Counted from the stretch's first letter, positions 44,320-53,050 are shown. The stretch is 64,000 nucleotides of DNA from UBA1351 sp963677625 (GCA_963677625.2 CAXXSW010000004.1:434001-498000); one strand, 5' to 3'. Made by a program: numbers and translations. The notes: generated by a model not told the origin, from the letters alone.

Positions 44320-44718
44320 TTACCAAACAAATGCGATTACTTCGCCACCAACTTGAAGCTCACGAGCCTCTTTATCAGTGATGATGCCTTTGTTTGTTGA
44401 AATGATTGCCGTTCCAAGACCACCTAATACCTTAGGAAGTTCATCTTTACCAGCATAAACACGAAGACCAGGTTTAGAGATTCTCTTAATACCTGCAATA
44501 ACCTTATCGTTCTTAGTTTCTCCATATTTAAGTTGTACTCGGATATTTTCAAAATTACCGTCTTTCAAAATCTTGTATCCTTTAATGTATCCTTCTTTTT
44601 CAAGGATAGCAACGATAGCAAGTTTAACTTTTGAAGTAGGTACTTCTATATAATCATGCTTAGCTACATTACCATTTCTGATTCTAGTAAGTAAATCTGC
44701 AATTGGATCGCTATACAT
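44320..44718 (-). CDS. rpsH: 30S ribosomal protein S8
   Basis: S8 has 132 residues and begins MYSDPIADLLTRIRNGN. The C-terminal GGLGTAIISTNKGIITDKEA binds helix 21 of 16S rRNA. It is often the regulator of the spc operon. It is preceded by rpsZ with a 24-base gap. Confidence 0.98.
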   Translation of the reverse strand: MYSDPIADLLTRIRNGNVAKHDYIEVPTSKVKLAIVAILEKEGYIKGYKILKDGNFENIRVQLKYGETKNDKVIAGIKRISKPGLRVYAGKDELPKVLGGLGTAIISTNKGIITDKEARELQVGGEVIAFVW

Positions 44719-44742
44719 ACTGTGTTTCCTCCTTCCTAAATT

Positions 44743-44928
44743 TTACCAGCTAGCTTTTTTAACGCCAGGGATTTGACCTTTATATGCTAATTCACGGAAA
44801 CATACTCTACAGATTCCGTATTTTCTAAGTACTGAATGTGGACGTCCACATATTCTACAACGTGTATAAGCTCTTGAAGAGAACTTAGGTTTACGTTGTT
44901 GCTTAACCTTCATGGATGTTTTTGCCAT
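44743..44928 (-). CDS. rpsZ: 30S ribosomal protein S14, type Z (zinc-binding)
   Basis: This is the short S14 form of 61 residues with Cys24, Cys27, Cys40 and Cys43 in CRICGRPHSVLRKYGICRVC. This form is standard in Clostridia. It ends GQIPGVKKASW and sits between rplE and rpsH. Confidence 0.98.
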   Translation of the reverse strand: MAKTSMKVKQQRKPKFSSRAYTRCRICGRPHSVLRKYGICRVCFRELAYKGQIPGVKKASW

Positions 44929-44940
44929 GTCTTCCTCCTA

Positions 44941-45480
44941 TTACTTCGTGAAAGGCATACCGAATTGTGTTAACAATTCACGGCCTTCTTCATCAGTGTT
45001 TGCAGTAGTTACAAAAATAATGTCCATACCACGGATCTTGTCGATCTTATCATACTCGATCTCTGGGAAGATAATCTGCTCTTTAATACCAAGAGCGTAG
45101 TTTCCTCTACCGTCGAATGAATTAGGATTAACACCTCTGAAGTCACGTACACGAGGCAGGGCAAGGTTAACTAATCTGTCAAGGAATTCGTACATTCTTT
45201 TTCCTCTAAGAGTTACTTTACAACCGATGTTCATGCCTTCACGAACTTTAAACACGGCTACAGATTTCTTAGCTTTAGTGATAATTGGTTTTTGACCAGC
45301 AATCTTAGTAAGATCTGAAACTGCATTGTCAAGAACCTTAGCATTTTCCTTCGCTTCACCAACACCCATGTTGATTACGATTTTTTCAAGCTTTGGAACT
45401 TGCATAACGCTTGTATATTCAAACTTTTTCATCATTGCATCTTTGATTTCGTTATTATATGTTTCAATAAGTCTGCTCAC
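44941..45480 (-). CDS. rplE: 50S ribosomal protein L5
   Basis: L5 has 179 residues and binds 5S rRNA and P-site tRNA. It has the family motifs KIVINMGVGEA, KAKKSVAVFKVREG and FPEIEYDKIDKIRGMDI. It is part of the spc operon after rplX. Confidence 0.98.
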   Translation of the reverse strand: MSRLIETYNNEIKDAMMKKFEYTSVMQVPKLEKIVINMGVGEAKENAKVLDNAVSDLTKIAGQKPIITKAKKSVAVFKVREGMNIGCKVTLRGKRMYEFLDRLVNLALPRVRDFRGVNPNSFDGRGNYALGIKEQIIFPEIEYDKIDKIRGMDIIFVTTANTDEEGRELLTQFGMPFTK

Positions 45481-45502
45481 TTAGGAAACCTCCTTTCTCT
45501 AA

Positions 45503-45835
45503 TTAATCGATTACGTCGCCAGTCACTTTAGCAACACGCTTACGAACGTTTTTAGTTTTACCGTTACGCTCTACTTGCTCAACTTTAATGCCAAGTCTAG
45601 TTGGTTTACCTTTGTGAACGTACATAACGTTTGAAGCATCGATGTATGCTTCCTGATGCATGATGCCACCTTGTTGATTAGCTGCGCTTGGTTTTGCGTG
45701 CTTTGTTACCATGTTAGCACCTTGAACCAAAACTTTATTATTTTTACGATCGACATCTACGATCTTGCCTTCTTTACCTTTATCTTTACCAGTGGTAAGG
45801 ATAACTGTATCGCCTTTTTTTAATTTAGTCGTCAT
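45503..45835 (-). CDS. rplX: 50S ribosomal protein L24
   Basis: L24 has 110 residues and is an early assembly protein near the tunnel exit. The KOW motif (LKKGDTVILTTGKDKGKEGKI) opens the protein. It is found between rplN and rplE. Confidence 0.98.
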   Translation of the reverse strand: MTTKLKKGDTVILTTGKDKGKEGKIVDVDRKNNKVLVQGANMVTKHAKPSAANQQGGIMHQEAYIDASNVMYVHKGKPTRLGIKVEQVERNGKTKNVRKRVAKVTGDVID

Positions 45836-45846
45836 CTTGTCACCTC

Positions 45847-46215
45847 CTATAATACTTCCGGAGCAAGTGAAAGAATTTTCATGTATTTCTTCTCACGAAG
45901 CTCTCTAGCAACAGGGCCAAAGATACGAGTTCCACGAGGAGTCATATCTTCTTTCAAGATAACTGCTGCGTTTTGATCGAATTTGATATATGAACCGTCT
46001 TTACGGCGTATCTCTTTAACTGTTCTTACGACAACGGCTCTAACTACTTCACCTTTTTTAACAACGCCACCTGGTGTTGCCTGCTTAACAGAAGCAACAA
46101 TGACATCGCCAACAGCCGCGTATCTTCTTGTTGAGCCACCTAAAACACGAATACAAAGAAGCTCTTTCGCACCAGTGTTATCGGCAACTTTAAGTCTTGA
46201 CTCTTGTTGAATCAT
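45847..46215 (-). CDS. rplN: 50S ribosomal protein L14
   Basis: L14 has 122 residues and lies at the subunit interface. It begins MIQQESRLKVADNTGAKELLC and shows GTRIFGPVARELRE near the end. It starts the spc-type gene order after rpsQ, with no promoter visible between them. Confidence 0.98.
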   Translation of the reverse strand: MIQQESRLKVADNTGAKELLCIRVLGGSTRRYAAVGDVIVASVKQATPGGVVKKGEVVRAVVVRTVKEIRRKDGSYIKFDQNAAVILKEDMTPRGTRIFGPVARELREKKYMKILSLAPEVL

Positions 46216-46236
46216 ACTTAATACCTCCTTATGATT

Positions 46237-46494
46237 CTATTTAGCTTTCTCAACGACTTCAACTAAACGCCATCTCTTATCTTTAGAGATCGGTCTACAT
46301 TCCATAACTTTAACTGTATCACCGATTTGGCACTCGTTATTCTCATCATGAGCTTTAAGTTTATAGGTTCTTTTTATGATTTTCCCGTATAATGGGTGCT
46401 TAACGTTGTTAATGATTTCAACAACGATCGTTTTGTCCATTTTATCGCTAGAAACTCGTCCTTGACGAACTTTTCTAAGATTTCTTTCTGACAT
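46237..46494 (-). CDS. rpsQ: 30S ribosomal protein S17
   Basis: S17 has 85 residues, an OB-fold protein with GRVSSDKMDKTIVVEI and KVMECRPISKDKRWRLVEV. It lies between rpmC and rplN. Confidence 0.98.
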   Translation of the reverse strand: MSERNLRKVRQGRVSSDKMDKTIVVEIINNVKHPLYGKIIKRTYKLKAHDENNECQIGDTVKVMECRPISKDKRWRLVEVVEKAK

Positions 46495-46517
46495 TTCCTT
46501 GCCTCCTTCTTCGATTA

Positions 46518-46727
46518 TTACTTAGCAGCTTTCAATTGTTCAGTGATAACCGTTTGAATTCGAGCAATATTTTTACGAACGTCTGTAATACGAGCAGTAT
46601 TGTCTAATTGGTTCGTAGCATTCTGAAATCTAAGGTTGAACAATTCTTTCTTAGCTGACACTAATTCTTCTTGTAACTCAACTGCTGATTTATTTCTTAA
46701 TTCTTCTAACATTTTTGTTGATTTCAC
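46518..46727 (-). CDS. rpmC: 50S ribosomal protein L29
   Basis: L29 has 69 residues, a helical hairpin at the tunnel exit. ELRNKSAVELQEELVSAKKELFNLRFQ is read across two lines of sequence, and RKNIARIQTVI follows. Its first base is shared with the last base of rplP. Confidence 0.97.
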   Translation of the reverse strand: MKSTKMLEELRNKSAVELQEELVSAKKELFNLRFQNATNQLDNTARITDVRKNIARIQTVITEQLKAAK

Positions 46728-47155
46728 TATTGTTCACCGCCTTCTAAATCTGCTTTAGAAACGACTTTACATTTAACTGGCAACTTGTGCATTGCAAGTC
46801 TAAGCGCTTCTTTAGCTACTTCTTCAGGTACTCCAGCAACTTCAAACATTACGCGGCCTGGTTTTACAACAGCTACCCAGTACTCTGGATTACCCTTACC
46901 TTTACCCATTCGAGTTTCGGCAGGATGTGCTGTAACAGGCTTATCTGGGAAAATTTTAATCCAAACTTTACCACCACGTTTCATGTAACGAGTCATTGCG
47001 ATACGGGCAGCTTCGATTTGGTTTGACTTAATCCAAGCTGGCTCAGTAGCCACGATACCGTATTCACCTAATACTAATTTATTACCACGAGTCGCTTTAC
47101 CCTTCATGCGACCACGGAATTGTTTACGTCTTTTAACTCTTTTTGGCATTAACAT
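46727..47155 (-). CDS. rplP: 50S ribosomal protein L16
   Basis: L16 has 142 residues near the A site. It begins MLMPKRVKRRKQFRGRMKG, the usual Firmicutes start; GGGAG is nine bases before the first ATG. GKGKGNPEYWVAVVKPGR is typical. It starts two bases after rpsC and overlaps rpmC by one base. Confidence 0.97.
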   Translation of the reverse strand: MLMPKRVKRRKQFRGRMKGKATRGNKLVLGEYGIVATEPAWIKSNQIEAARIAMTRYMKRGGKVWIKIFPDKPVTAHPAETRMGKGKGNPEYWVAVVKPGRVMFEVAGVPEEVAKEALRLAMHKLPVKCKVVSKADLEGGEQ

Positions 47156-47157
47156 AA

Positions 47158-47808
47158 TTATTTTCTCCCTTCTTGCTTCTTAACTGGAAGAACTTCACCA
47201 TGATAGATCCATACTTTTACACCGATCTTACCATAAGTTGTATCTGCTTCTGCGAAACCATAATCAATGTCAGCTCTAAGTGTTTGAAGTGGAATTGTTC
47301 CTTCTGAATATGACTCAGTTCTAGCCATCTCAGCGCCACCTAAACGTCCTGAACATGTAACTTTAATACCTTTAGCACCAGATTTAAGCGCTCTACCCAT
47401 AACTTGTTTCATCGCACGTCTAAATGACACACGGTTTTCAAGTTGAAGAGCTACGTTTTCAGATACTAATTGTGAATCTTTCTCTGGTCTCTTAACTTCC
47501 TTAATATTGATGATTACTTTTGAAGTAGTCATTGCTTGTACTTCTTTACGAAGCGCTTCAATAGCTGCTCCACCTTTACCGATTACGATACCTGGTTTTG
47601 CAGTTGTTATATCAATTTTAACTCTCTCAGAAGCTCTTTCGATTTCAATCTTAGAAACGCCTGCTTGATAAAGCTTCTTCTTCAAGAATGTTCTTAAGTT
47701 GTAGTCTTCAACTAAGTAATCTGCATAGTCTTTCTCAGCATACCACTTGGAGTCCCAGTCTTTAATAACACCGACTCTCAAGCCGTGAGGATTAACTTTT
47801 TGACCCAT
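47158..47808 (-). CDS. rpsC: 30S ribosomal protein S3
   Basis: S3 has 216 residues and lines the mRNA entry. The KH domain has VIGKGGAAIEALRKEV, and the C-terminal domain has GLGGAEMART-like LGGAEMARTE. It follows rplV after 15 bases. Confidence 0.98.
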   Translation of the reverse strand: MGQKVNPHGLRVGVIKDWDSKWYAEKDYADYLVEDYNLRTFLKKKLYQAGVSKIEIERASERVKIDITTAKPGIVIGKGGAAIEALRKEVQAMTTSKVIINIKEVKRPEKDSQLVSENVALQLENRVSFRRAMKQVMGRALKSGAKGIKVTCSGRLGGAEMARTESYSEGTIPLQTLRADIDYGFAEADTTYGKIGVKVWIYHGEVLPVKKQEGRK

Positions 47809-47823
47809 GCTTAACCTCCTTTT

Positions 47824-48210
47824 TTATCTTTCGTCTAAGATAACTGTAATGTGACTTGTTTTCTTTTCGATTCTAAACGCTCTACCTTGAGCTCTAGGCT
47901 TGATTCTTTTCATTGTAGGCCCTTTGTTTGCAAAAGCCTCAGCAATGTAAAGACTAGCTGGATCCAAGTTGTTGTTATTCTCCGCGTTAGCAACTGCTGA
48001 TTTTAAAACCTTTTCTATGATTCTAGCACCTTTTCTTGGAGTATAAGCCAAGATACCAAGTGCTGTAGCAACATCTTTACCTCTAATTGTTTCCAAAACG
48101 ATTTGCGCCTTAGTTGTAGACACACGTGCGAAGGAAACTTTAGCTTTAGGTCTTGTATCTTTATTGCTGTTTCTTTCTGCTTTTATCTGACTTCTATGTC
48201 CTTTAGCCAT
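47824..48210 (-). CDS. rplV: 50S ribosomal protein L22
   Basis: L22 has 128 residues, longer than the common 110 because of an N-terminal basic extension (AKGHRSQIKAERNSNKD). The tunnel-lining hairpin is in PTMKRIKPRAQGRAFRI, with a normal sequence where macrolide-resistance changes occur. It follows rpsS. Confidence 0.97.
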   Translation of the reverse strand: MAKGHRSQIKAERNSNKDTRPKAKVSFARVSTTKAQIVLETIRGKDVATALGILAYTPRKGARIIEKVLKSAVANAENNNNLDPASLYIAEAFANKGPTMKRIKPRAQGRAFRIEKKTSHITVILDER

Positions 48211-48230
48211 TGGTTAATTCCTCCTTCCGA

Positions 48231-48510
48231 TTATCGTCTTGATTTCTTCTCGTCTTTACCGTGACCTCTATAAGTACGTGTTAAAAACGAATTCACCTAA
48301 TTTATGTCCAACCATATCTTCACTAATATATACAGGAACATGTTTTCTACCGTCATGAACAGCGATAGTATGTCCAACCATGCTAGGGAAGATCGTAGAA
48401 CGTCTTGACCAAGTTTTGATTACTGACTTATCACCACTTTCGTTAAGCGCATCAACTTTTTTAAGTAAGTGAGCATCAGCGAAAGGTCCTTTTTTCAATG
48501 AACGTGCCAT
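48231..48510 (-). CDS. rpsS: 30S ribosomal protein S19, frame broken near the C-terminus
   Basis: As written, the frame stops after 80 residues in an abnormal tail (GEFVFNTYL). Removing one base from the five-T run (minus strand, 48283-48287) gives a full 92-residue S19 ending RTYRGHGKDEKKSRR and a stop at 48231. At the same spot the conserved Ala-Pro of GEFAPTRT is lost. The first 70 residues are canonical (RSLKKGPFADAHLLKK). S19 is essential, so I treat this as a sequence error, though a true mutation is not excluded. Confidence 0.88.
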
Positions 48511-48527
48511 TTATCGATTCCTCCTAT

Positions 48528-49364
48528 CTATTTCTTTCCACCGCGTTTACGAACGATGTACTTGTCAGAATGCTTATTCTTCTTACGTGTCTTAAGACCA
48601 AGAGCAGGTTTACCCCATGGAGTCATTGGACTTGGACGACCGATTGAAGTTCTACCTTCACCACCACCATGTGGGTGATCATTAGGGTTCATTACAGAAC
48701 CACGTACTGTTGGGCGAATACCCATGTGACGTTTACGTCCTGCTTTACCAATTGTTATAAGTTCGTTGTCAATATTACCAACTTGACCAAGTGTTGCTCT
48801 ACACTCAAGTGGAATCATTCTCATCTCACCAGATGGAAGACGAAGTGTAGCCATTTTTCCTTCTTTAGCCATAAGCTGCGCAACATTACCAGCTGCACGA
48901 ACCAACTGTCCACCTTTACCAGGTTTCATTTCAATGTTATGTACATTAGAACCAACTGGAATATTAGCTAGTGGCAACGCATTACCAAGCTTAACCTCAG
49001 CCTCAGTTCCATTCATCAATTTATCACCAACTTTTAATCCGTTTGGTGAAAGAATATAACTCTTAGTACCATCAGCGTATACAATCAATGCGATGTTAGC
49101 TGATCTATTTGGATCATACTCGATAGCAGTAACTTTAGCTGGAATACCATCTTTGTTACGTTTAAAATCGATGATTCTGTATTTTATCTTATGTCCACCA
49201 CCACGGTGTCTTACTGTAATTTTACCTTGATTATTTCTACCAGAATTTTTCTTAAGACTTACTGTCAAAGATTTCTCAGGAGTTTTTTTAGTAACTTCTT
49301 CGAAAGTTGATGAAGTCATGTGTCTTCTGGAAGGTGTATAAGGGTTGTATTTTCTAATACCCAT
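48528..49364 (-). CDS. rplB: 50S ribosomal protein L2
   Basis: L2 has 278 residues and lies close to the peptidyl transferase centre. It shows RHRGGGHKIKYRIIDFKR and the highly conserved GSVMNPNDHPHGGGEG with the His important for activity. It is separated from rplW by a 150-base structured gap, unusual for this operon. Confidence 0.98.
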   Translation of the reverse strand: MGIRKYNPYTPSRRHMTSSTFEEVTKKTPEKSLTVSLKKNSGRNNQGKITVRHRGGGHKIKYRIIDFKRNKDGIPAKVTAIEYDPNRSANIALIVYADGTKSYILSPNGLKVGDKLMNGTEAEVKLGNALPLANIPVGSNVHNIEMKPGKGGQLVRAAGNVAQLMAKEGKMATLRLPSGEMRMIPLECRATLGQVGNIDNELITIGKAGRKRHMGIRPTVRGSVMNPNDHPHGGGEGRTSIGRPSPMTPWGKPALGLKTRKKNKHSDKYIVRKRGGKK

Positions 49365-49517
49365 TATGTACTCCTTTCATTTCTTAAAAGTTTACCACAC
49401 TGCCTAGTGTGTCATTTATTTTCCGCAAATGCACGATAAATGAGTTTTCGCAAGGAAAACTCTTACAGGTCACGGGAAGAAGTTTGATAAAACTTCAATA
49501 AGTGACCTTTCCTTTTT
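49365..49517 (-). other. Structured spacer between rplW and rplB with three hairpins
   Basis: Three hairpins lie in line: CACACT/AGTGTG (49396-49411), GAGTTTTC/GAAAACTC with a five-base loop (49442-49462), and GGTCAC/GTGACC enclosing AAGTTT/AAACTT (49468-49507). S10 operons normally have only a few tens of bases here. There is no T-run, so attenuation, RNA processing or mRNA stability are the possible roles. Confidence 0.6.
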
Positions 49518-49817
49518 TTACATACCTTCGAAGAATTCGATATCTTTACTTTCTTCTGTTAATGTAACAATAGCTTTTTTAACTTTAGCAGTTTTACCGA
49601 AAGTCACGCCACGACGCTTTGTCTTTCCTGCTTGGTTCATTGTATTTACTTTTTTAACTTTTGTTCCTGCGAACATTTTTTCAACAGCTTCTTTTATTTG
49701 AACTTTAGTAGCTTCTGGGTGAACTTTGAAAGTATATTTCTTTTCGCCCATAACTTCCATACTTTTTTCGGTAATTACCGGTTTAAGTAATACGTCGTAA
49801 TAAGAAAGGTTTGCCAT
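49518..49817 (-). CDS. rplW: 50S ribosomal protein L23
   Basis: L23 has 99 residues from the ATG at 49817, which overlaps the rplD stop as TAATG and has GAGGAGG upstream; the longer frame runs into rplD. It has LLKPVITEKSMEVMG and the tunnel-exit docking region for SRP and trigger factor. Confidence 0.97.
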   Translation of the reverse strand: MANLSYYDVLLKPVITEKSMEVMGEKKYTFKVHPEATKVQIKEAVEKMFAGTKVKKVNTMNQAGKTKRRGVTFGKTAKVKKAIVTLTEESKDIEFFEGM

Positions 49818-50437
49818 TATGCGTATACCTCCTCTATTGTTGCAACTGCAGCTTTTGTCACTACACAAGCGTCGTATTTGAGAAGATCATATACGTTAAT
49901 TGTGTTAGTGTAAGCCATCTTAACACCTTGAATATTTCTTGCTGAAAGTTCAACATTTTTATTTGCATCGTTAATCACGATTAATGCTTTTTCAACTTTA
50001 AGGTTATTAAGAACGTTAACCATATCTTTTGTTTTGATTGCATCTAATGAAAGATCATCAACAACAACGAATTTTGAGTCTGCAACTTTTGCAGTTAAAG
50101 CTGACTTAAGAGCAACTCTCTTTTCTTTCTTGTTCATTTTCTTTGAATAGTCACGTGGTTTTGGAGCGAAAGCAACACCACCACCTGTCCAATGTGGAAC
50201 ACGACTTGATCCGACACGAGCACGTCCTGTACCTTTTTGTCTCCATGGCTTAGCTCCACCACCTCTAACTTCTCCACGTGAAAGCGTACTTTGTGTACCT
50301 TGACGTTTGTTAGCGAGTTGTGCAACTACAGCTCTATGTAATAAATGCTCATTGACTTCTACGCCAAATATAGCATCATTAAGTTCAAGTTCTTCAACTT
50401 GTTGTCCTTGCATATTTAAAACAGCAACTTTAGCCAT
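49817..50437 (-). CDS. rplD: 50S ribosomal protein L4
   Basis: L4 has 206 residues. The tunnel loop is around residues 45-100 (GEVRGGGAKPWRQKGTGRAR, then GGVAFAPKPRDYSKK). In many bacteria L4 controls its own operon through the S10 leader. The loop is normal at macrolide-resistance positions. Confidence 0.98.
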   Translation of the reverse strand: MAKVAVLNMQGQQVEELELNDAIFGVEVNEHLLHRAVVAQLANKRQGTQSTLSRGEVRGGGAKPWRQKGTGRARVGSSRVPHWTGGGVAFAPKPRDYSKKMNKKEKRVALKSALTAKVADSKFVVVDDLSLDAIKTKDMVNVLNNLKVEKALIVINDANKNVELSARNIQGVKMAYTNTINVYDLLKYDACVVTKAAVATIEEVYA

Positions 50438-50460
50438 TAGTATTCCTCCTTCCCGTAAGC

Positions 50461-51090
50461 TTAGGCCTTAACGGCATCTCTCACTGTTACGATAGATTTC
50501 TTAGGTCCTGGAACCGCACCTTTTACCAAGATTAGGTTCTGCTCAGCATCAACTTTTACAATCTCAAGATTTTGGATTGTTACAGCTTCAGCACCCATGT
50601 GTCCTGGAAGTTTGTTTCCTTTGAATACTTTACCTGGGAATGATGCCATACCCATTGATCCGGCATGTCTGTGATACTTGGAACCATGAGCCATAGGTCC
50701 TCTAGAGAAATTATGTCTCTTGATTGCGCCTTGGTAACCTTTACCTTTTGAAGTACCAGATACATCGATCTTTTCTCCAGCTTCGAATACGTCAGCAGTG
50801 ATCTCTTGACCAACCACAAATTCTTCAGCATTTTCTAATCTGAACTCTTTTACGAAACGCTTAAAGCTTACGCTTGCTTTCTCAAAGTGACCTTGTTCAG
50901 GTTTAGTTGTGTGTTTTTCTTTTTTGTCTTCAAATCCGACTTGGATTGCAGAGTAACCATCGTTATCAACTGTCTTAACTTGTGTTACTGTGCATGGGCC
51001 AGCTTGTAATACTGTAACTGGCACTAATGAACCGTCTTCCACAAAAATTTGTGTCATACCGATTTTTCTAGCAATTAATGCTTTCTTCAT
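50461..51090 (-). CDS. rplC: 50S ribosomal protein L3
   Basis: L3 has 209 residues and an early assembly role. It has ARKIGMTQIFVEDG at the start and the central extension AIKRHNFSRGPMAHGSKYHR that reaches the peptidyl transferase centre. It follows rpsJ. Confidence 0.98.
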   Translation of the reverse strand: MKKALIARKIGMTQIFVEDGSLVPVTVLQAGPCTVTQVKTVDNDGYSAIQVGFEDKKEKHTTKPEQGHFEKASVSFKRFVKEFRLENAEEFVVGQEITADVFEAGEKIDVSGTSKGKGYQGAIKRHNFSRGPMAHGSKYHRHAGSMGMASFPGKVFKGNKLPGHMGAEAVTIQNLEIVKVDAEQNLILVKGAVPGPKKSIVTVRDAVKA

Positions 51091-51178
51091 TCTTGCACCT
51101 CCTGAATTTCTACAGCGGAATGCTATGCATTCATTCTAGACGGGTGTAAGTAACCTTCGTCTATTTTTACTGTGTTCA

Positions 51179-51490
51179 TTACTTTACATCAACTTTAATA
51201 TCTACACCAGCTGGTAACTCTAATCTCATAAGAGCATCTACTGTCTTAGCTGTTGGCATGTTGATATCAATTAATCTTTTGTGAGTTCTTCTTTCGAATT
51301 GCTCTCTTGAATCTTTGTACTTATGTACCGCTCTAAGGATAGTAACTACTTCCTTCTTAGTAGGTAGTGGAATTGGTCCAGACACCTTCGCACCAGTCTT
51401 CTTTGCTGTTTCAATAATCTTAGCTGAAGATTGGTCAATTAACTTGTGGTCATAAGCTTTTAAACTGATTCTCATTTTTTGTGTTGCCAT
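51179..51490 (-). CDS. rpsJ: 30S ribosomal protein S10
   Basis: S10 has 103 residues, a head protein that also pairs with NusB in antitermination. It begins MATQKMRISLKAYDHKLIDQ and contains the usual HKRLIDI segment. It is the first gene of the S10 operon, with AAGGAGG close to the start and a structured leader upstream. Confidence 0.98.
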   Translation of the reverse strand: MATQKMRISLKAYDHKLIDQSSAKIIETAKKTGAKVSGPIPLPTKKEVVTILRAVHKYKDSREQFERRTHKRLIDINMPTAKTVDALMRLELPAGVDIKVDVK

Positions 51491-51714
51491 AAAAAAAGCC
51501 GCCTCCTTTTCGTACTATTGTACGACAAGTGGTGACTGTACATCTTGCCTGGTGTGTCGCATGTCACTCCTAAGCATCATAATCCTAATCTTAAGATAAT
51601 TGTTGTACAGTGATCTTGTCGTCTTGTTTCGTGAACTTGACTCGCTCTGTTGGAAAACCTGCTAAAATACCGATATAGCAGCAACCTCCAACTTCAACGC
51701 TCTCTGGTCACAGC
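51491..51714 (-). promoter_or_regulatory. Structured leader of the S10 operon
   Basis: The transcript from about 51714 to rpsJ (about 220 bases) contains three hairpins. One is GTTGGA/TCCAAC with inner CTGCTA/TAGCAG (51650-51693). A long one pairs ACGACAAG-ACTGTACA (51522-51542) with TGTACAGT-CTTGTCGT (51605-51623). A small one, TCGTAC/GTACGA (51510-51525), sits next to the ribosome site. The last two share bases 51522-51525, so only one can form at a time. This fits a regulatory switch; L4 control is the known theme for S10 leaders, but I do not recognise the Gammaproteobacterial leader here. Confidence 0.65.
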
Positions 51715-51720
51715 TCATCA

Positions 51721-51749
51721 ATAATATCATAAATTCTTCTTGAATGCAA
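51721..51749 (-). promoter_or_regulatory. Promoter of the S10 operon
   Basis: TTGCAT and TATTAT are separated by 17 bases on the minus strand, about 230 bases before rpsJ. Confidence 0.75.
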
Positions 51750-52082
51750 GGGATTTTGAAAAGTTTTTTATCAGATATAAAAAAAAATCTTAATGTTATT
51801 TTCATACATCTTACAATTTACGAAAAAGCAAATATCTGCAGTTTATATTGTCATCCTATAGTTAAAAACCCCATCTACTAGGTAAGCGCATCATGGATGT
51901 TATAACAAGCACTACAAGAGAACTGTCAACAAACCACTCATAACTCAAAAACCTAAAAAATAGGGCTTTTATTTATACTATACACTTATGCTCTCATGCT
52001 AAAAACTTATATATCCTAATTGCCTGTGGGGCGTCCTCCCAATCAATAGCTTGTAACAACTGCACCAATCCAGAAAAAAGTA
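51750..52082. other. Non-coding gap between the inserted lipoprotein gene and the S10 promoter
   Basis: I see no gene. A weak minus-strand hairpin CCTA/TAGG with flanking T-run near 51950-51978 may end the lipoprotein transcript. The rest is AT-rich and featureless to my reading. Confidence 0.5.
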
Positions 52083-52982
52083 CTACCACTCCATAAAAGT
52101 AATACCCTCAGGCTTTTCAAACATGGAAGCTTCGATATCAGGATCAAAATCATAATCAACAACTTGGGAACTGCCTAAAAGAGCATCTCCCATATACATT
52201 TCTAACTTCATTACTATACCATGCTCCACAGAGTACCAAGTATGAATATCCATATTTCCACCCATGCCATCATCAGAACTAACTATTAAGTGAACTACTT
52301 GCATTCCATTCAGATCCTCCACACTAGCTTCCAAATCTCCCATTGCCGGATCAACAAAAACATCCGCCATAGTATAGTCTCCCTCCGGAAGTTCTTCCAT
52401 AGAACCATCCATGTTCATATCCATTCCCATTGAAAAATCACTCTCTTCTTCATTATCTAATGACATAATACCGCTAGCTTCTTCCACATTATAGGAATAC
52501 ATAATACCTTCTTCGGAGTTGTAAATCATTATTTGAGTTCCTCCATCTTCTGAAAAAGATTCAGTTCTCGTATTAAACCCATCTTGATACATGGTTGATG
52601 TAGAAGTGGTTCCGTCTGCTGCAACAGACTCTGTAACCGTCATCACTTTATCGGGGGTCTTGTAGGGAATCGTAGCCAACAATTCAAGTCCCTTTAAACT
52701 TGCGTCTAGTGCAAAAGCTTCATCGCTTTCTTCATTTTTATCATCATCCTGCTCAACTTCTTCTGCTACTTCATCAGAATTTTCCTTATCACTTGTTTCA
52801 CTTACACTTGCTTCGTCACCATTATCTTCGTCAATATCGGAACTTGCATCTGAAGAATCTGCTTTTTCAGATACTTCACTTTTTATTGATTCCTTATCAA
52901 CTTCCTCCTCCTTCTTCTCTGAACAAGCAACCATTCCAAGTAATAAAATAAGTATCATCAACAAACTTAAACTTTTTTTCAT
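52083..52982 (-). CDS. Secreted lipoprotein with acidic linker, function unknown
   Basis: The 299-residue protein has a signal peptide with lipobox (GMVAC, Cys20), then about 75 residues rich in Glu, Asp and Ser. The C-terminal domain from about residue 95 is beta-rich with many Met and Gly (DFSMGMDMNMDG). Its pattern, a lipoprotein with a LolA-like or DUF4412-like fold (TWYSVEHGIVMKLEMYMGD), is suggestive only. It would be anchored on the outer face of the membrane. It lies alone between the tuf terminator and the S10 promoter with its own promoter, interrupting the usual str-S10 junction. The Met-rich stretch could bind copper, but this is a guess. Confidence 0.78.
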   Translation of the reverse strand: MKKSLSLLMILILLLGMVACSEKKEEEVDKESIKSEVSEKADSSDASSDIDEDNGDEASVSETSDKENSDEVAEEVEQDDDKNEESDEAFALDASLKGLELLATIPYKTPDKVMTVTESVAADGTTSTSTMYQDGFNTRTESFSEDGGTQIMIYNSEEGIMYSYNVEEASGIMSLDNEEESDFSMGMDMNMDGSMEELPEGDYTMADVFVDPAMGDLEASVEDLNGMQVVHLIVSSDDGMGGNMDIHTWYSVEHGIVMKLEMYMGDALLGSSQVVDYDFDPDIEASMFEKPEGITFMEW

Positions 52983-53021
52983 ACTATCTCTCCTTATTAT
53001 CTACAATCATCTTACATAACT

Positions 53022-53050
53022 ATTTTACTAAAGAGTATCTTTTTATCCAA
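53022..53050 (-). promoter_or_regulatory. Promoter of the inserted lipoprotein gene
   Basis: TTGGAT and TAAAAT are separated by 17 bases on the minus strand, about 40 bases before the start codon. A long palindrome lies 16 bases upstream of the -35 hexamer. Confidence 0.6.
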
